Of a stretch of DNA of 44,377 bases, positions 8,785 to 16,960 are shown piece after piece. The DNA comes from Cyanobacteria bacterium UBA4641. GTDB taxonomy: Bacteria; Cyanobacteriota; Vampirovibrionia; Gastranaerophilales; Gastranaerophilaceae. Positions within the stretch are counted from its first letter, which is position 1; each line of letters starts with the position of its first letter. The notes beneath the pieces are model-generated. The model made no database searches. It was not told the DNA's origin and saw only the letters and a program-made list of their open reading frames with translations. Made by a program: the position numbers and the translations under genes. Where the stretch lies: positions 1 through 44,377 of the forward strand of contig DHMN01000071.1 in assembly GCA_002405805.1 (NCBI GenBank). Direction: 5' to 3'.

Positions 8785-9718
8785 TGAAAGTAAAAACAGC
8801 AAGAAATTGAACGCAGGCTGTTTAAAAATTTTTCAACTTATCAAACTGCTTTATGAAGATAAGGCAGAATACAGCAGTGTAATTGAAATTTTTAAAGATG
8901 AAATAAATGAGCAATCGACAAATAATATTCAAGTAAATATCAACAAATATATCAATACATTGAAAATTTTTGGCATGAAAATTGTCAAAGAAAATCACAA
9001 GTTCAAATTATTGAGCAGTTTATATTCGCTTGATATGAGCGTAGAAGATTTGAAATCTCTTGCAATTTTGATAAATACGGCACATAATTTCCCTGATAAA
9101 AATCTGACAAGCAAAGTCAATGAGTTTGTCAAATCAATTGAACTCAGAATGAATGGAGATGACAAGTTTGCGCTGAATAATTTGACCCAAAATTCTGATT
9201 ACGATTTTTCATTTTATTATTCAGATATCAGAAATCAAATTGATGAATGTGAAAAAATTTGCGCCGAAAAATTTGTGATAAATCTTTTGTATCAAAAAGA
9301 CGGAAAAGAAACCAGCTGCAAATGCACACCAAAAGAAGTTATATATGACTCAAAATCCGCTTACTTAAAGGTTTATGATTCATCAGCAAGACAAAATTTA
9401 GAAATTCCGATAAACACAATTTTGTCAATCAACAGTTTGCCTCAACGCGCAAGCAATATTGAATTAAACACAACTGTTGTCTACAAATTGAAAAACAGAT
9501 TGGCAAAAACTTATAAACTAAAAGAAAACGAAGATTCTACAGGTTTAAATCATGATGGAGAATTGATTGTCATAAATAAAGAAGGTAATTTTGACAAATT
9601 ATTGCATAGGCTTATGCGCTATTCTTCTGACTGCGAGCTTGTTTCACCAAAATTTTTGCGCAACGAAATGATTAAAATGATAAATGATACAATTGAAAAT
9701 TATTCTCAAGGTGCCTAA
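8771..9718 (+). CDS. WYL-domain transcriptional regulator, second of pair
   Basis: A 315-residue partner of the preceding regulator. It starts with TTG at 8771, supported by GAGG six bases upstream inside the previous gene; the 14-base overlap implies translational coupling. It has the same layout: an N-terminal helix-turn-helix-like region (about 15-85), a helical linker, a WYL-like domain at about 175-235 (KFVINLLYQKDGKETSCKC, then YDSKSAYLKVYDSSARQN) and a WCX-like tail (ELIVINKEGNFDKLLHRL). Two different WYL proteins encoded side by side usually form a heterodimer, as known for PafBC. Nearby targets are not evident: downstream lies a convergent histidine kinase. Confidence 0.7.
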   Translation: MARNSESKNSKKLNAGCLKIFQLIKLLYEDKAEYSSVIEIFKDEINEQSTNNIQVNINKYINTLKIFGMKIVKENHKFKLLSSLYSLDMSVEDLKSLAILINTAHNFPDKNLTSKVNEFVKSIELRMNGDDKFALNNLTQNSDYDFSFYYSDIRNQIDECEKICAEKFVINLLYQKDGKETSCKCTPKEVIYDSKSAYLKVYDSSARQNLEIPINTILSINSLPQRASNIELNTTVVYKLKNRLAKTYKLKENEDSTGLNHDGELIVINKEGNFDKLLHRLMRYSSDCELVSPKFLRNEMIKMINDTIENYSQGA

Positions 9719-9759
9719 ATGAAAAAACTCAAAGAATTGTTGCTAAAGATTAAAATTTT

Positions 9760-10977
9760 TTAGCAATAACATCTTGCATGCGGAAGTTGAATTATAAATT
9801 CTGCTCCTTGATTTTCTTCACTTTTTACTGAAATTTTTCCATTATGCAGTTTGGTAAATTCTTTTGCAATAGTTAAGCCAAGTCCTGTTGATGCCTCAGT
9901 TTTAGCACTTTCTACTTGGAAAAATTTTGAAAAGATTTTTTTATGATGTTGTTTTGAAATTCCAATACCATCATCTTTTATTGAAATTATTAAATTTTCA
10001 CCTTTTAATTTTGTAGAAATTATAATTTCGGATTTGGCATATTTGATTGCATTACTCAAAATATTTAATAAAATTTGTTCAATTTTCATATAATCAGCAA
10101 TGATTTCGATAGGTTCTTCGATTTCTTTTCGGATTGTCAAATTTTTCTTTGCGGCAAGTGGTGTAATTATATTGCAAGCCTCAATTATCGCATCAGAAAT
10201 ATTGAAAGTCGAAAGATTTAATTTCAAGGTGTGTGATTCAATTTTTGCAATATCAAGAATTTCATTTATCATCCCTAGGAGCTTGATTCCGGATGCTTTT
10301 ATGTCTTCGACATATTCTGATTGTTTGTCATTCAAATCTCCAAAAATCTTTCCGCCAAGAGCCTCTGAAAAGCCGATAATTGAATTTAGCGGAGTGCGCA
10401 AATCATGCGAAACATTTGCAATAAATTGATTTTGCAATTTTTCATTTTGTTTAATTTTTGAATTTTGTTTTTTTACATTTTCATACGCCTGATGGGTTTC
10501 GACAATCCCCTCTTCCATAGCTTTGACTTGCATTTTCAGGATTTTTGAGACTTCTAAATCTTTTAACAAGTTAGCAATAATTTTTGTACAAGTTTTGAAT
10601 ATAAGTTTTTCATCAAGCGAAAAATCAGGTTCATTTCGCTCGATTACAAGGATACCCAAAATTGCCCCTTTTATTTCTAATTTTGAACAAAGCAAATATT
10701 TTTGACTGTTGAAAAGCTTTTTTATATCATCTGAAATTTCTTCAACATTTGGGTCATACAGTTTTTTTGACAACGCATCATCAATTTTTATTGTTTCAAT
10801 TTGAGGAAAATTTTTGCTATACTCAAGACTCAAAAAATTCGGCGTCAAATAAAAAATTCCGGCAGAATCCAGTTTGATAACTTCGTTCAAAACATCAAAC
10901 ATAGCCTTATGATGGGACGTTTTATTCAAATCCAAATCATAAAATTTATTAATTTTTTCAATTGCATTTTTATACAT
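9760..10977 (-). CDS. Soluble sensor histidine kinase with GAF-like domain
   Basis: A 405-residue histidine kinase without membrane segments, so a cytosolic sensor. Residues about 20-140 form a GAF-like sensor domain (SAGIFYLTPN, LEIKGAILGILVIER). A short coiled coil follows (145-185). The HisKA phosphoacceptor is NVSHDLRTPLNSI with His191. The catalytic ATPase domain shows an N box (NILSNAIKYA), G1 (IKDDGIGI) and G2 (STGLGLTIAKEF). It would autophosphorylate and pass phosphate to a response regulator; none is adjacent. It is the last gene of the tilS-hpt cluster, 15 bases after hpt, with GAGG eight bases before its ATG. Its ligand and partner are unknown. Confidence 0.9.
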   Translation of the reverse strand: MYKNAIEKINKFYDLDLNKTSHHKAMFDVLNEVIKLDSAGIFYLTPNFLSLEYSKNFPQIETIKIDDALSKKLYDPNVEEISDDIKKLFNSQKYLLCSKLEIKGAILGILVIERNEPDFSLDEKLIFKTCTKIIANLLKDLEVSKILKMQVKAMEEGIVETHQAYENVKKQNSKIKQNEKLQNQFIANVSHDLRTPLNSIIGFSEALGGKIFGDLNDKQSEYVEDIKASGIKLLGMINEILDIAKIESHTLKLNLSTFNISDAIIEACNIITPLAAKKNLTIRKEIEEPIEIIADYMKIEQILLNILSNAIKYAKSEIIISTKLKGENLIISIKDDGIGISKQHHKKIFSKFFQVESAKTEASTGLGLTIAKEFTKLHNGKISVKSEENQGAEFIIQLPHARCYC

Positions 10978-10992
10978 TTGAAAACCTCGAAA

Positions 10993-11532
10993 TTACATCT
11001 CCTTGTAGCCGATATAGCGCAAATTTCTATAGTAGCCTTCGTAATCCAAACCATAACCGACAACAAATTTGTTATCAACTTCAAAACCATAATAATCAGG
11101 CTCAATATCGACTTTTCTTGTAACTTTTTTATCCAGCAAAGAGCAGAATTTTATTGACTTTGCGTTAAAATTACAATGCATAAAATCCATCAAAAATTTT
11201 GCCGTAAGTCCTGTATCTACAATATCCTCGATTATCAAAACATTTTTGCCGTTTAGGTCAGGCAATTTGATATCAACGGCGTTTACCTTTCCTGATGTAG
11301 AAAAACCGCTGCCATAACTTGATAACCTGATAAATTCCATCTGCAATGGCATATCAAGATGTTTCACAAGGTCGATTGCAAACATTACAGCGCCTTTTAA
11401 TACACAAATAGCAATAACCTCTTCGCCGTTATAAAATTTGTTCATCTCTTGAGCCAATTCTTTAATTCGAGTTTGCAATTGTTCTTCGCTAAACAATATT
11501 TTCAAATCTTCAGGTTTCAAATCTAATTCCAT
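10993..11532 (-). CDS. hpt: Hypoxanthine phosphoribosyltransferase
   Basis: A 179-residue purine salvage enzyme that joins hypoxanthine (and usually guanine) to PRPP. The PRPP-binding loop VLIIEDIVDTGLT is at 98-110, the active-site flexible loop region RLSSYGSG at 69-76, and LKGAVMF near 45-51 fits the type I PRTase fold. The length is standard. It begins one base after the tilS stop. The tilS-hpt order is the same as in Bacillus subtilis, where the pair is followed by ftsH; here a histidine kinase follows instead. Confidence 0.96.
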   Translation of the reverse strand: MELDLKPEDLKILFSEEQLQTRIKELAQEMNKFYNGEEVIAICVLKGAVMFAIDLVKHLDMPLQMEFIRLSSYGSGFSTSGKVNAVDIKLPDLNGKNVLIIEDIVDTGLTAKFLMDFMHCNFNAKSIKFCSLLDKKVTRKVDIEPDYYGFEVDNKFVVGYGLDYEGYYRNLRYIGYKEM

Positions 11533-11533
11533 T

Positions 11534-12874
11534 TTATATGCCCTCTTTCTTGTATAATTGTAGTCTATGTGTCGGTTGGGATGTAATTTTTATTCTGTCG
11601 CTTATCCCAAGTCCAATTGCCCACAAAATTTCTTCTCCTTGTGCCAAAAATAAAAGATTATTTTTTTTGTGATTTGGTATTTTTTTTGCATTTAAGTATT
11701 TTTTTAATTTTTGAGAACCTTTCATTCCAAAAGGTCTTATAATATCTCCATCTTGACGTTGTCTTAATTCAAATTCAAAATCAAGATTTTCAAGATTTAC
11801 ATAAGCTATATTTTCATTATCTTTTGGAAATTTTTTCACATTTTTGGAAAATTTTTCTATCTCAAAAATATAATTTCCTACGTCATATTTTCCTTCTTTA
11901 TTTATGAAAATATTTTGAAAATTTTCTTGTTTTTTATCTGTAATTTCTATATATTTTTCGTTTACGAAAATCCATAAATTATTAGTTAAAGAACACGTCT
12001 TGCCTGATTTTGAGCCTTTTGTTTCGTGGATAAATTTTAAAACATTTTCTATTTTTTTTCTATCATAATCAAGATTATTTTTGATAAAAATATTATAAAT
12101 AATTCGTTTTTGTACACTCATTTGAAGCGCCAAAAATTTTGATAATTTTATTCTATTTTTATCAGAAATTTTATTCAAAATTTCATCAATAGAATTTGAA
12201 ATTATTTCATTATCATCCTGCGCAATTTCAGATAACGAATTAATTGTATCAATAACATTTGGATTAACTTCTTTTAATAACGGCAAAACTTTTGTTCTGA
12301 TAAAATTTCGTTTATATTTGATATCGCTATTTGAACTGTCTGAATTTGGAGTCAGCCCAAATTTTTGAGAATATTTTTCAATCTCATCACGCGAAACAGA
12401 TAACAATGGACGATAATAAATATCTCTATGCGCGCTGATTCCTTGCAAACCAGAAACTCCTGTCCCCATACATATTCGATAAATCAGAGTTTCAGCATTG
12501 TCGTTTTTATTGTGTGCAGTAAAAACTATTTTGCTGTTAAATTTTTTACTGCATTTTTCAAAAAATTTGTATCTTGCATCTCGCGCTGCCGTTTCAGTAT
12601 GTGGAATATTTTCATCCAATTCTTCACTATAAAAATCTACTCCCAGATTTTTACAAAAACTTTGACAATTCAATTCTTCTCTATCACTCTCTTTTCCGCG
12701 CCATTTGTGGTTTAGATGGATAGCAACAATTTTATTTTTGCAGATTTTTTTTAGCGCATGAAGTAAACACATTGAATCAAAACCACCTGAAAAAGCCACA
12801 AGATATACTAAATCTGATTTTTCTAAATCGTATTTTTGCAAAAAAGATTTAATTGTATTCTCAATTTTATTCAT
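11534..12874 (-). CDS. tilS: tRNA(Ile)-lysidine synthase
   Basis: A 446-residue TilS, which places lysidine on the wobble C of the CAU-anticodon isoleucine tRNA so that it reads AUA. The N-type ATP pyrophosphatase P-loop SGGFDS is at 29-34, followed by HLNHKWRG and FTAHNKNDNAET, as expected for the catalytic domain (1-215). A longer C-terminal region ends with a TilS substrate-binding domain (ELRQRQDGDIIRPFGMKGSQ, then KKYLNAKKIPNHKKNN). It lies six bases after the Clp N-domain gene and one base before hpt, so it is certainly co-transcribed. AT content is very high, with many AAA and ATT codons. Confidence 0.96.
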   Translation of the reverse strand: MNKIENTIKSFLQKYDLEKSDLVYLVAFSGGFDSMCLLHALKKICKNKIVAIHLNHKWRGKESDREELNCQSFCKNLGVDFYSEELDENIPHTETAARDARYKFFEKCSKKFNSKIVFTAHNKNDNAETLIYRICMGTGVSGLQGISAHRDIYYRPLLSVSRDEIEKYSQKFGLTPNSDSSNSDIKYKRNFIRTKVLPLLKEVNPNVIDTINSLSEIAQDDNEIISNSIDEILNKISDKNRIKLSKFLALQMSVQKRIIYNIFIKNNLDYDRKKIENVLKFIHETKGSKSGKTCSLTNNLWIFVNEKYIEITDKKQENFQNIFINKEGKYDVGNYIFEIEKFSKNVKKFPKDNENIAYVNLENLDFEFELRQRQDGDIIRPFGMKGSQKLKKYLNAKKIPNHKKNNLLFLAQGEEILWAIGLGISDRIKITSQPTHRLQLYKKEGI

Positions 12875-12880
12875 AGCTTT

Positions 12881-14245
12881 TTAGTTTTGGTGGGCAAGGT
12901 GTTTTTTTATACCTTCACGAATTTCAACAACATCAGTACCGAGAGACTCAAGTGCTTGCATAGCAAGAGATTCAGGCTCTGTTGTAATTGCATATAGCAA
13001 ATCTGAAGATTCTATTTTTGTTTTGTTTTGTTTTTTTGCGTATTCCCAAGCTGTCTCTAATACGCGTTTGGCACGTTTTGTAAATACCATTTCTTTATCT
13101 GTGTATTCATTACCGCAGCCGACAATTTTTTCAACCATGATTCTGGCATCACGAATGTTGATTTCTAATTCTTTTAACACGACCGCGCCAATACCTGTAG
13201 CCTCACCGATTATTCCAAGTAAGAACATTTCAGTGCCGACAACCCCACGACCGATTCGTCTTGCCTCTTGTTTTGCAAGTCTAAGGATAGTAAGCGTTTC
13301 AGGCATTTGTTTTTCAATTGGTTTTATAATTCCATGTGCCAAATCATCATCATTGATGTGTAATTCTTTTAAAATGTTATAGGCAACGCCCTTTTTCGTC
13401 TTGAGCAAGCCTAAAACCATGTGCTCAGGCAAAACCTCAGATGAGCCGAGTTCTTTTGCGGTTTGTAATGCCAAACTCATTGCCCTAAAAGCGTTTGGTG
13501 TAAATACAATTTGACGTCCTTCATATTCGGCTTGTCTTGAATCCACTTGAGCTAATTTTTCTTCAAATTTTTCTTCGGTAAGTCCAAATTTAGCAAGAAT
13601 TTTGGTCAAATCAGAATTTTTATCTTCCAAAATTGAAGAAATAATTTGTTCTGTACCCAAAATTTCGTAATTAGAAGTCGATAATTTTGAAACAGCTCGT
13701 TCAAAGACTTTTGATGATTGAGGATTGTCAAACAAAGAGTCTGTTTCTTGAGTCAAATTGACTTCTTGCTCTTTGTTTTCATCCAATTCAGGATGATAAT
13801 CCTTTTTCACTTTTCTTTGAACAAGCTTTTCAATTAATGGTTTAGATTTTTCGATATCAAATCCGAGATTTTCCAAGTATTGCGGAATTTTTGACTGTTT
13901 GTCACTAATTGCCGCAAGAACAAGGTGTTCATAGTGTACCGTAGGATTTCCGGATTTTTCTATCAAGTTCATAGTTTCGGTCAAAATTCGTTTGAAATCT
14001 TCACTGAACGGAATGGAAGATGTCATATCAGATTCTTCAATATTTAAGCTCAGATAAATTTCTTCTGCCAAACGTTCATAAGTGATGTTATATGATTTGA
14101 AAATTTTGGCACAAAATCCTTTAGTCTCTTTGACTAGAGCCAACAACAAATGTTCTGACAAAACTTTGTCAGAATGGTCATATATTGCTATATTTTGAGC
14201 CTCAACAATTACATTAACGGCTTTTTCCGTGAATTTTTCAAACAA
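12881..14245 (-). CDS. Triple Clp N-domain protein without AAA+ ATPase
   Basis: A 454-residue protein made of about six Clp-N repeat units, that is three tandem double-repeat N-domains (about 1-145, 175-308 and 313-450). The first begins MFEKFTEKAVNVIVEAQ, and the third contains GRGVVGTEMFLLGIIGEATG and FTKRAKRVLETA, very close to the ClpC N-domain. There is no Walker A, Walker B or sensor motif anywhere, so it cannot unfold proteins itself. The start is TTG at 14245 with AAGGA eight bases upstream. In ClpC these domains bind adaptors and substrates; plant ClpT proteins show that free N-domains can bind the Clp core. An adaptor or decoy role is inferred. A ClpX-type zinc finger protein is encoded in the same cluster. 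Confidence 0.88.
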   Translation of the reverse strand: MFEKFTEKAVNVIVEAQNIAIYDHSDKVLSEHLLLALVKETKGFCAKIFKSYNITYERLAEEIYLSLNIEESDMTSSIPFSEDFKRILTETMNLIEKSGNPTVHYEHLVLAAISDKQSKIPQYLENLGFDIEKSKPLIEKLVQRKVKKDYHPELDENKEQEVNLTQETDSLFDNPQSSKVFERAVSKLSTSNYEILGTEQIISSILEDKNSDLTKILAKFGLTEEKFEEKLAQVDSRQAEYEGRQIVFTPNAFRAMSLALQTAKELGSSEVLPEHMVLGLLKTKKGVAYNILKELHINDDDLAHGIIKPIEKQMPETLTILRLAKQEARRIGRGVVGTEMFLLGIIGEATGIGAVVLKELEINIRDARIMVEKIVGCGNEYTDKEMVFTKRAKRVLETAWEYAKKQNKTKIESSDLLYAITTEPESLAMQALESLGTDVVEIREGIKKHLAHQN

Positions 14246-14259
14246 AATGTGATTCCTTA

Positions 14260-14544
14260 CTATTCTTCTGTTTCTTCGTCTTCGCCTTCTTCATATTCAA
14301 GGTTTTCAATGTATTCTTGAACTTTTTCAAATTCATCATCATCGTCAATTGTTTCAAAGAATACTTCTTCTCCTTCTTCAGTGTATCTCATCAATACAAC
14401 TTCAGGTTCTTCTTCGTTTGAATCAGCTTCAACTAAAAGTGCATATTGCTTGCCTTCAAATTCAACGATGTCATACAATTCACATTTGATTACTGTACCG
14501 TCATCATCTGTGATTTCAATAATGTTTTCTTCATCAATAGCCAT
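14260..14544 (-). CDS. DUF1292 (YrzB-like) acidic protein
   Basis: A 94-residue, very acidic protein matching the DUF1292 family: it opens IIEITDDDGTVIKCEL and continues with FEGKQYALLVEADSNE and VVLMRYTEEGEEVFFETI. The last 25 residues are almost all Asp/Glu. The function is unknown. In Bacillus subtilis the homologue yrzB directly follows the ruvX homologue yrrK; the same order is found here, 20 bases downstream of ruvX. That conserved neighbourhood supports both the gene call and the identity of its neighbour. Confidence 0.88.
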   Translation of the reverse strand: MAIDEENIIEITDDDGTVIKCELYDIVEFEGKQYALLVEADSNEEEPEVVLMRYTEEGEEVFFETIDDDDEFEKVQEYIENLEYEEGEDEETEE

Positions 14545-14564
14545 TGGTTATTCTCCTTTATTTA

Positions 14565-14969
14565 TTATTTGGTGCGTGACAGATATTGTTCCAGTATAAT
14601 ACAAGCACTCTCAATATCAACCAGTCCTTTATCTTTTCTAAAGTCTATTTTTTTATTGCGAAGATTTTCTTCCGCTGTGTCAGAAGTTAGGCGCTCATCT
14701 TCAAAAATCACTTCAAAATCTTTGATTTTTGACGCAAATTCTTCACAATTTTCTGCCTGAAAACCTTTTGTGCCGTCCATATTTAGAGGTAAGCCAACGA
14801 CAATTTTTTCAACATGGTTTTCTTTAGCAATTTTTTTAATGGATTCTAATGCATTTTCTTCCGGTTCTCTCGGGATGTAAGAATGACCGTTTGCAAGCAT
14901 CAACAAATAGTCGCTTAAAGCGATTCCTATTCGTTTTGTGCCGATATCAAGAGCCATAACTTTATACAT
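14565..14969 (-). CDS. ruvX: RuvX/YqgF-type Holliday junction resolvase-like nuclease
   Basis: A 134-residue RNase H-fold protein of the YqgF/RuvX family, implicated in 16S rRNA 5' processing and Holliday junction cleavage. Visible motifs are ALDIGTKRIGIALSD at 6-20 with the first catalytic Asp8, VVGLPLNMDGTKG in the middle, FEDERLTS, and the final DIESACIILEQYL with the last acidic residue. The length is typical. Its ATG overlaps the end of the upstream helical-protein gene by eight bases, showing translational coupling. Confidence 0.94.
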   Translation of the reverse strand: MYKVMALDIGTKRIGIALSDYLLMLANGHSYIPREPEENALESIKKIAKENHVEKIVVGLPLNMDGTKGFQAENCEEFASKIKDFEVIFEDERLTSDTAEENLRNKKIDFRKDKGLVDIESACIILEQYLSRTK

Positions 14970-16563
14970 TATTTACCCACTTTTCCTCAATATACTTGAT
15001 TTTATCGTTTATTTCATCATGAGTCAAGTCATATTTATCAATGTTTTTGTTATATTTAATAACTGCCAAATATTCATAAATGCTGCGTCTCAGGATAATT
15101 TCAAACAGTTTATGTAAAAGTTCCTCGCTGTTTATTAACCCCAAAAGCTCGGCGGATTCAGAATCTTTTCCGATTGCAAATTTGATATATGCTGCCATAT
15201 ACAACTTTTTAATCCAAGCTTGACGTTCTTGTTCATAAAAAACTTTATCTAAATTGTTTTCAACAAGTTCATCAAGATTTTGCGTTGTCTTTAAGCATTT
15301 TAAAACTTCTTCAAATTCACTGCTGTAACCGCTATCCAAGAACCAATGCTCTGATATTTTCATTTTTGCAAGTTCTTCAATTATTGAAGAATCAACTTTT
15401 GACGGAAAAACTTGTTCTTTCAAAATTTGTTCAATAGGCTCACTATCATAATCAATGTCAATCAACAGATTTTTCCAACAAACGTATTCATAAGGCAGTT
15501 TCCAGTTGTTTTGATTATTTTTAATTGTTGTGATTTCTGCATTATAAAGAATTGTCTTAAATGACTCTGGGTTGATATCAATAGTTTTTTCGTCTCTCAA
15601 AAATCTTTCTAAAATTTTGTTACATTCAAATTTTGAAATTTCAAAGAACCCAAAACAATCCCTGATACCTGTTTCAATATTGATTACTATAGACACAAAT
15701 CGGATTTTTTCGTTGTTCGTAATTCTTGTAAAAATCATCGCTTGGTCGCCGTGCCCATCAGGATATGTCATATAGAATTTATACGGTTTGCTGTTTGATA
15801 AAATCTTTGTATAAAATTCTTTTGTGTTATCTTCTCTCATCCCTGAAATCTTAATTGTAGAAAGACTTTTGCGAATAGATTGAGATAATTCACCATCTGA
15901 TAAAGTCAACATTTCATTTAGGACATGCAACGCAAGTTGAGATTTTGTATCTGCCAACAGCTTTAATGCCTCTTTGCCTTCAGGACTATTTGGCTCTGAT
16001 ACAAAAACAGGAATCAAAATATTTGCCAATGCATCTGATTCAAAATCTTCGCTGAACGAATTTAGCAAAGTAATTTTGTCTTGAACTCTAAGAGTTGTCA
16101 AAAAGTCCATAAAATCAATTTGAACTTCAGGATTGATTACTGCAGTATTTAAAAGTTGTTTAGTATTTTTATCAAGCAAACTTTGCGCATCGTCTAAATA
16201 TTCTTCGCACGATTCGTAAGACCAATCGGCATCTAAATCACGTAAAAGATTCAGTATTGTAATTTTCACCTCAGTTTGCAGGTTTTGATTTTTTAAAGAT
16301 TCCCAAAGTTTATTAATCAATTCATCTTTTTGAACGTAATGCTCAAGCATAAAGCAGATTACAGGGATTTTTGCAGTATCTGCGTTTGACAATTCTTTAA
16401 ACAAAACTTTTGAAATAACTTTTTTGTCTTCTTGTGCATCAAGCATTTCAAAATCGGCAAGACAATTTTGAATATCGTCTACCGAATTTATTTTGTTAAG
16501 TAGTGATGTTATTGCAATTTTAAGCTCGAACGGATTTAATTGTTTAAACTTTGAGGTTGTCAT
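14962..16563 (-). CDS. Alpha-helical repeat protein of unknown function
   Basis: A 533-residue cytosolic protein I do not recognise. The first 230 residues are helix-rich with HEAT/ARM-like spacing (NLLRDLDADWSYESCEEYL, ILIPVFVSEPNSPEGKEALK, SQLALHVLNEMLTLSDGEL). A beta-containing middle part (about 255-330) has YPDGHGDQAMIFTRITNN and IRFVSIVINIETGIRDCFGF, followed by more helices to the C-terminus. There is no signal peptide or catalytic motif. It lies between the zinc-finger gene (six bases upstream) and ruvX (overlap). The first half may be a protein-binding scaffold, which would fit the Clp-adaptor-like neighbours, but this is inference. Confidence 0.8.
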   Translation of the reverse strand: MTTSKFKQLNPFELKIAITSLLNKINSVDDIQNCLADFEMLDAQEDKKVISKVLFKELSNADTAKIPVICFMLEHYVQKDELINKLWESLKNQNLQTEVKITILNLLRDLDADWSYESCEEYLDDAQSLLDKNTKQLLNTAVINPEVQIDFMDFLTTLRVQDKITLLNSFSEDFESDALANILIPVFVSEPNSPEGKEALKLLADTKSQLALHVLNEMLTLSDGELSQSIRKSLSTIKISGMREDNTKEFYTKILSNSKPYKFYMTYPDGHGDQAMIFTRITNNEKIRFVSIVINIETGIRDCFGFFEISKFECNKILERFLRDEKTIDINPESFKTILYNAEITTIKNNQNNWKLPYEYVCWKNLLIDIDYDSEPIEQILKEQVFPSKVDSSIIEELAKMKISEHWFLDSGYSSEFEEVLKCLKTTQNLDELVENNLDKVFYEQERQAWIKKLYMAAYIKFAIGKDSESAELLGLINSEELLHKLFEIILRRSIYEYLAVIKYNKNIDKYDLTHDEINDKIKYIEEKWVNNV

Positions 16564-16569
16564 TTTGAA

Positions 16570-16842
16570 CTATCTTGCCTTTCCCCAAAATGCATCTAAA
16601 ATATGTTGAGCCTCAGCTGATGGCATTCTATCTTGCAAAATCAAATATTGAACTGCAATCATCGCACATTCAGAACAAATATTTACCCCAGGACCTTTGA
16701 CCATTTTGATAACTTGTGTATTTGGTCTTCCGCAAAAACTGCAATATACAGGTTCAACATTTTGACCGTTTTCTTCTTGATGTTTTTCGTCAGTGATAGC
16801 CTTTTTCTTTGCGCCTAAGCTGACTACTTTATCGTCTGACAT
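16570..16842 (-). CDS. Stand-alone ClpX-type zinc finger protein
   Basis: A 90-residue protein carrying a C4 zinc-binding domain very like the N-terminal domain of ClpX: YCSFCGRPNTQVIKMVKGPG followed by VNICSECAM, with Cys34, Cys37, Cys56 and Cys59. In ClpX this domain dimerises and binds substrates and adaptors such as SspB. Here no AAA+ domain follows; the ORF ends after a short helix (AEAQHILDAFWGKAR). It starts with a good AAGGAG site and is the first gene of the eight-gene leftward cluster. It is not a truncated clpX by frameshift: the next gene begins six bases later and is unrelated. A role as adaptor or regulator of a Clp protease is inferred. Confidence 0.88.
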   Translation of the reverse strand: MSDDKVVSLGAKKKAITDEKHQEENGQNVEPVYCSFCGRPNTQVIKMVKGPGVNICSECAMIAVQYLILQDRMPSAEAQHILDAFWGKAR

Positions 16843-16890
16843 ATAAATTCTCCTTTTTTACTCCACTATTGTAACTTAAATTAATGAAAT

Positions 16891-16919
16891 TTGCCATATT
16901 TTTATTCTTAATTTATAAT
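16891..16919 (+). promoter_or_regulatory. Sigma-70 promoter of the lipoprotein-lgt operon
   Basis: TTGCCA at 16891-16896 and TATAAT at 16914-16919 are separated by 17 bases, close to consensus for the housekeeping sigma factor. The transcript would have a leader of about 35 nt ending in a GAGGGG ribosome site before the ATG at 16961. Confidence 0.75.
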
Positions 16920-16960
16920 TACTTTAACATCAGCTTAACATGTAAAGAAGAGGGGTATAG

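Noticed and set aside
9719..9763. 14-residue ORF MKKLKELLLKIKIF after the second WYL gene.
   Set aside because: Too short to support, no ribosome site, and it overlaps the end of the convergent kinase gene and a weak hairpin.
13023..13382. 119-codon open frame antisense to the Clp N-domain gene.
   Set aside because: Shadow frame of a well-supported gene, without protein-like motifs.
12881..14245. Annotation as a complete ClpC or ClpB ATPase.
   Set aside because: All 454 residues are N-domain repeats; no Walker A, Walker B or arginine finger motif exists in the frame or beyond its stop.
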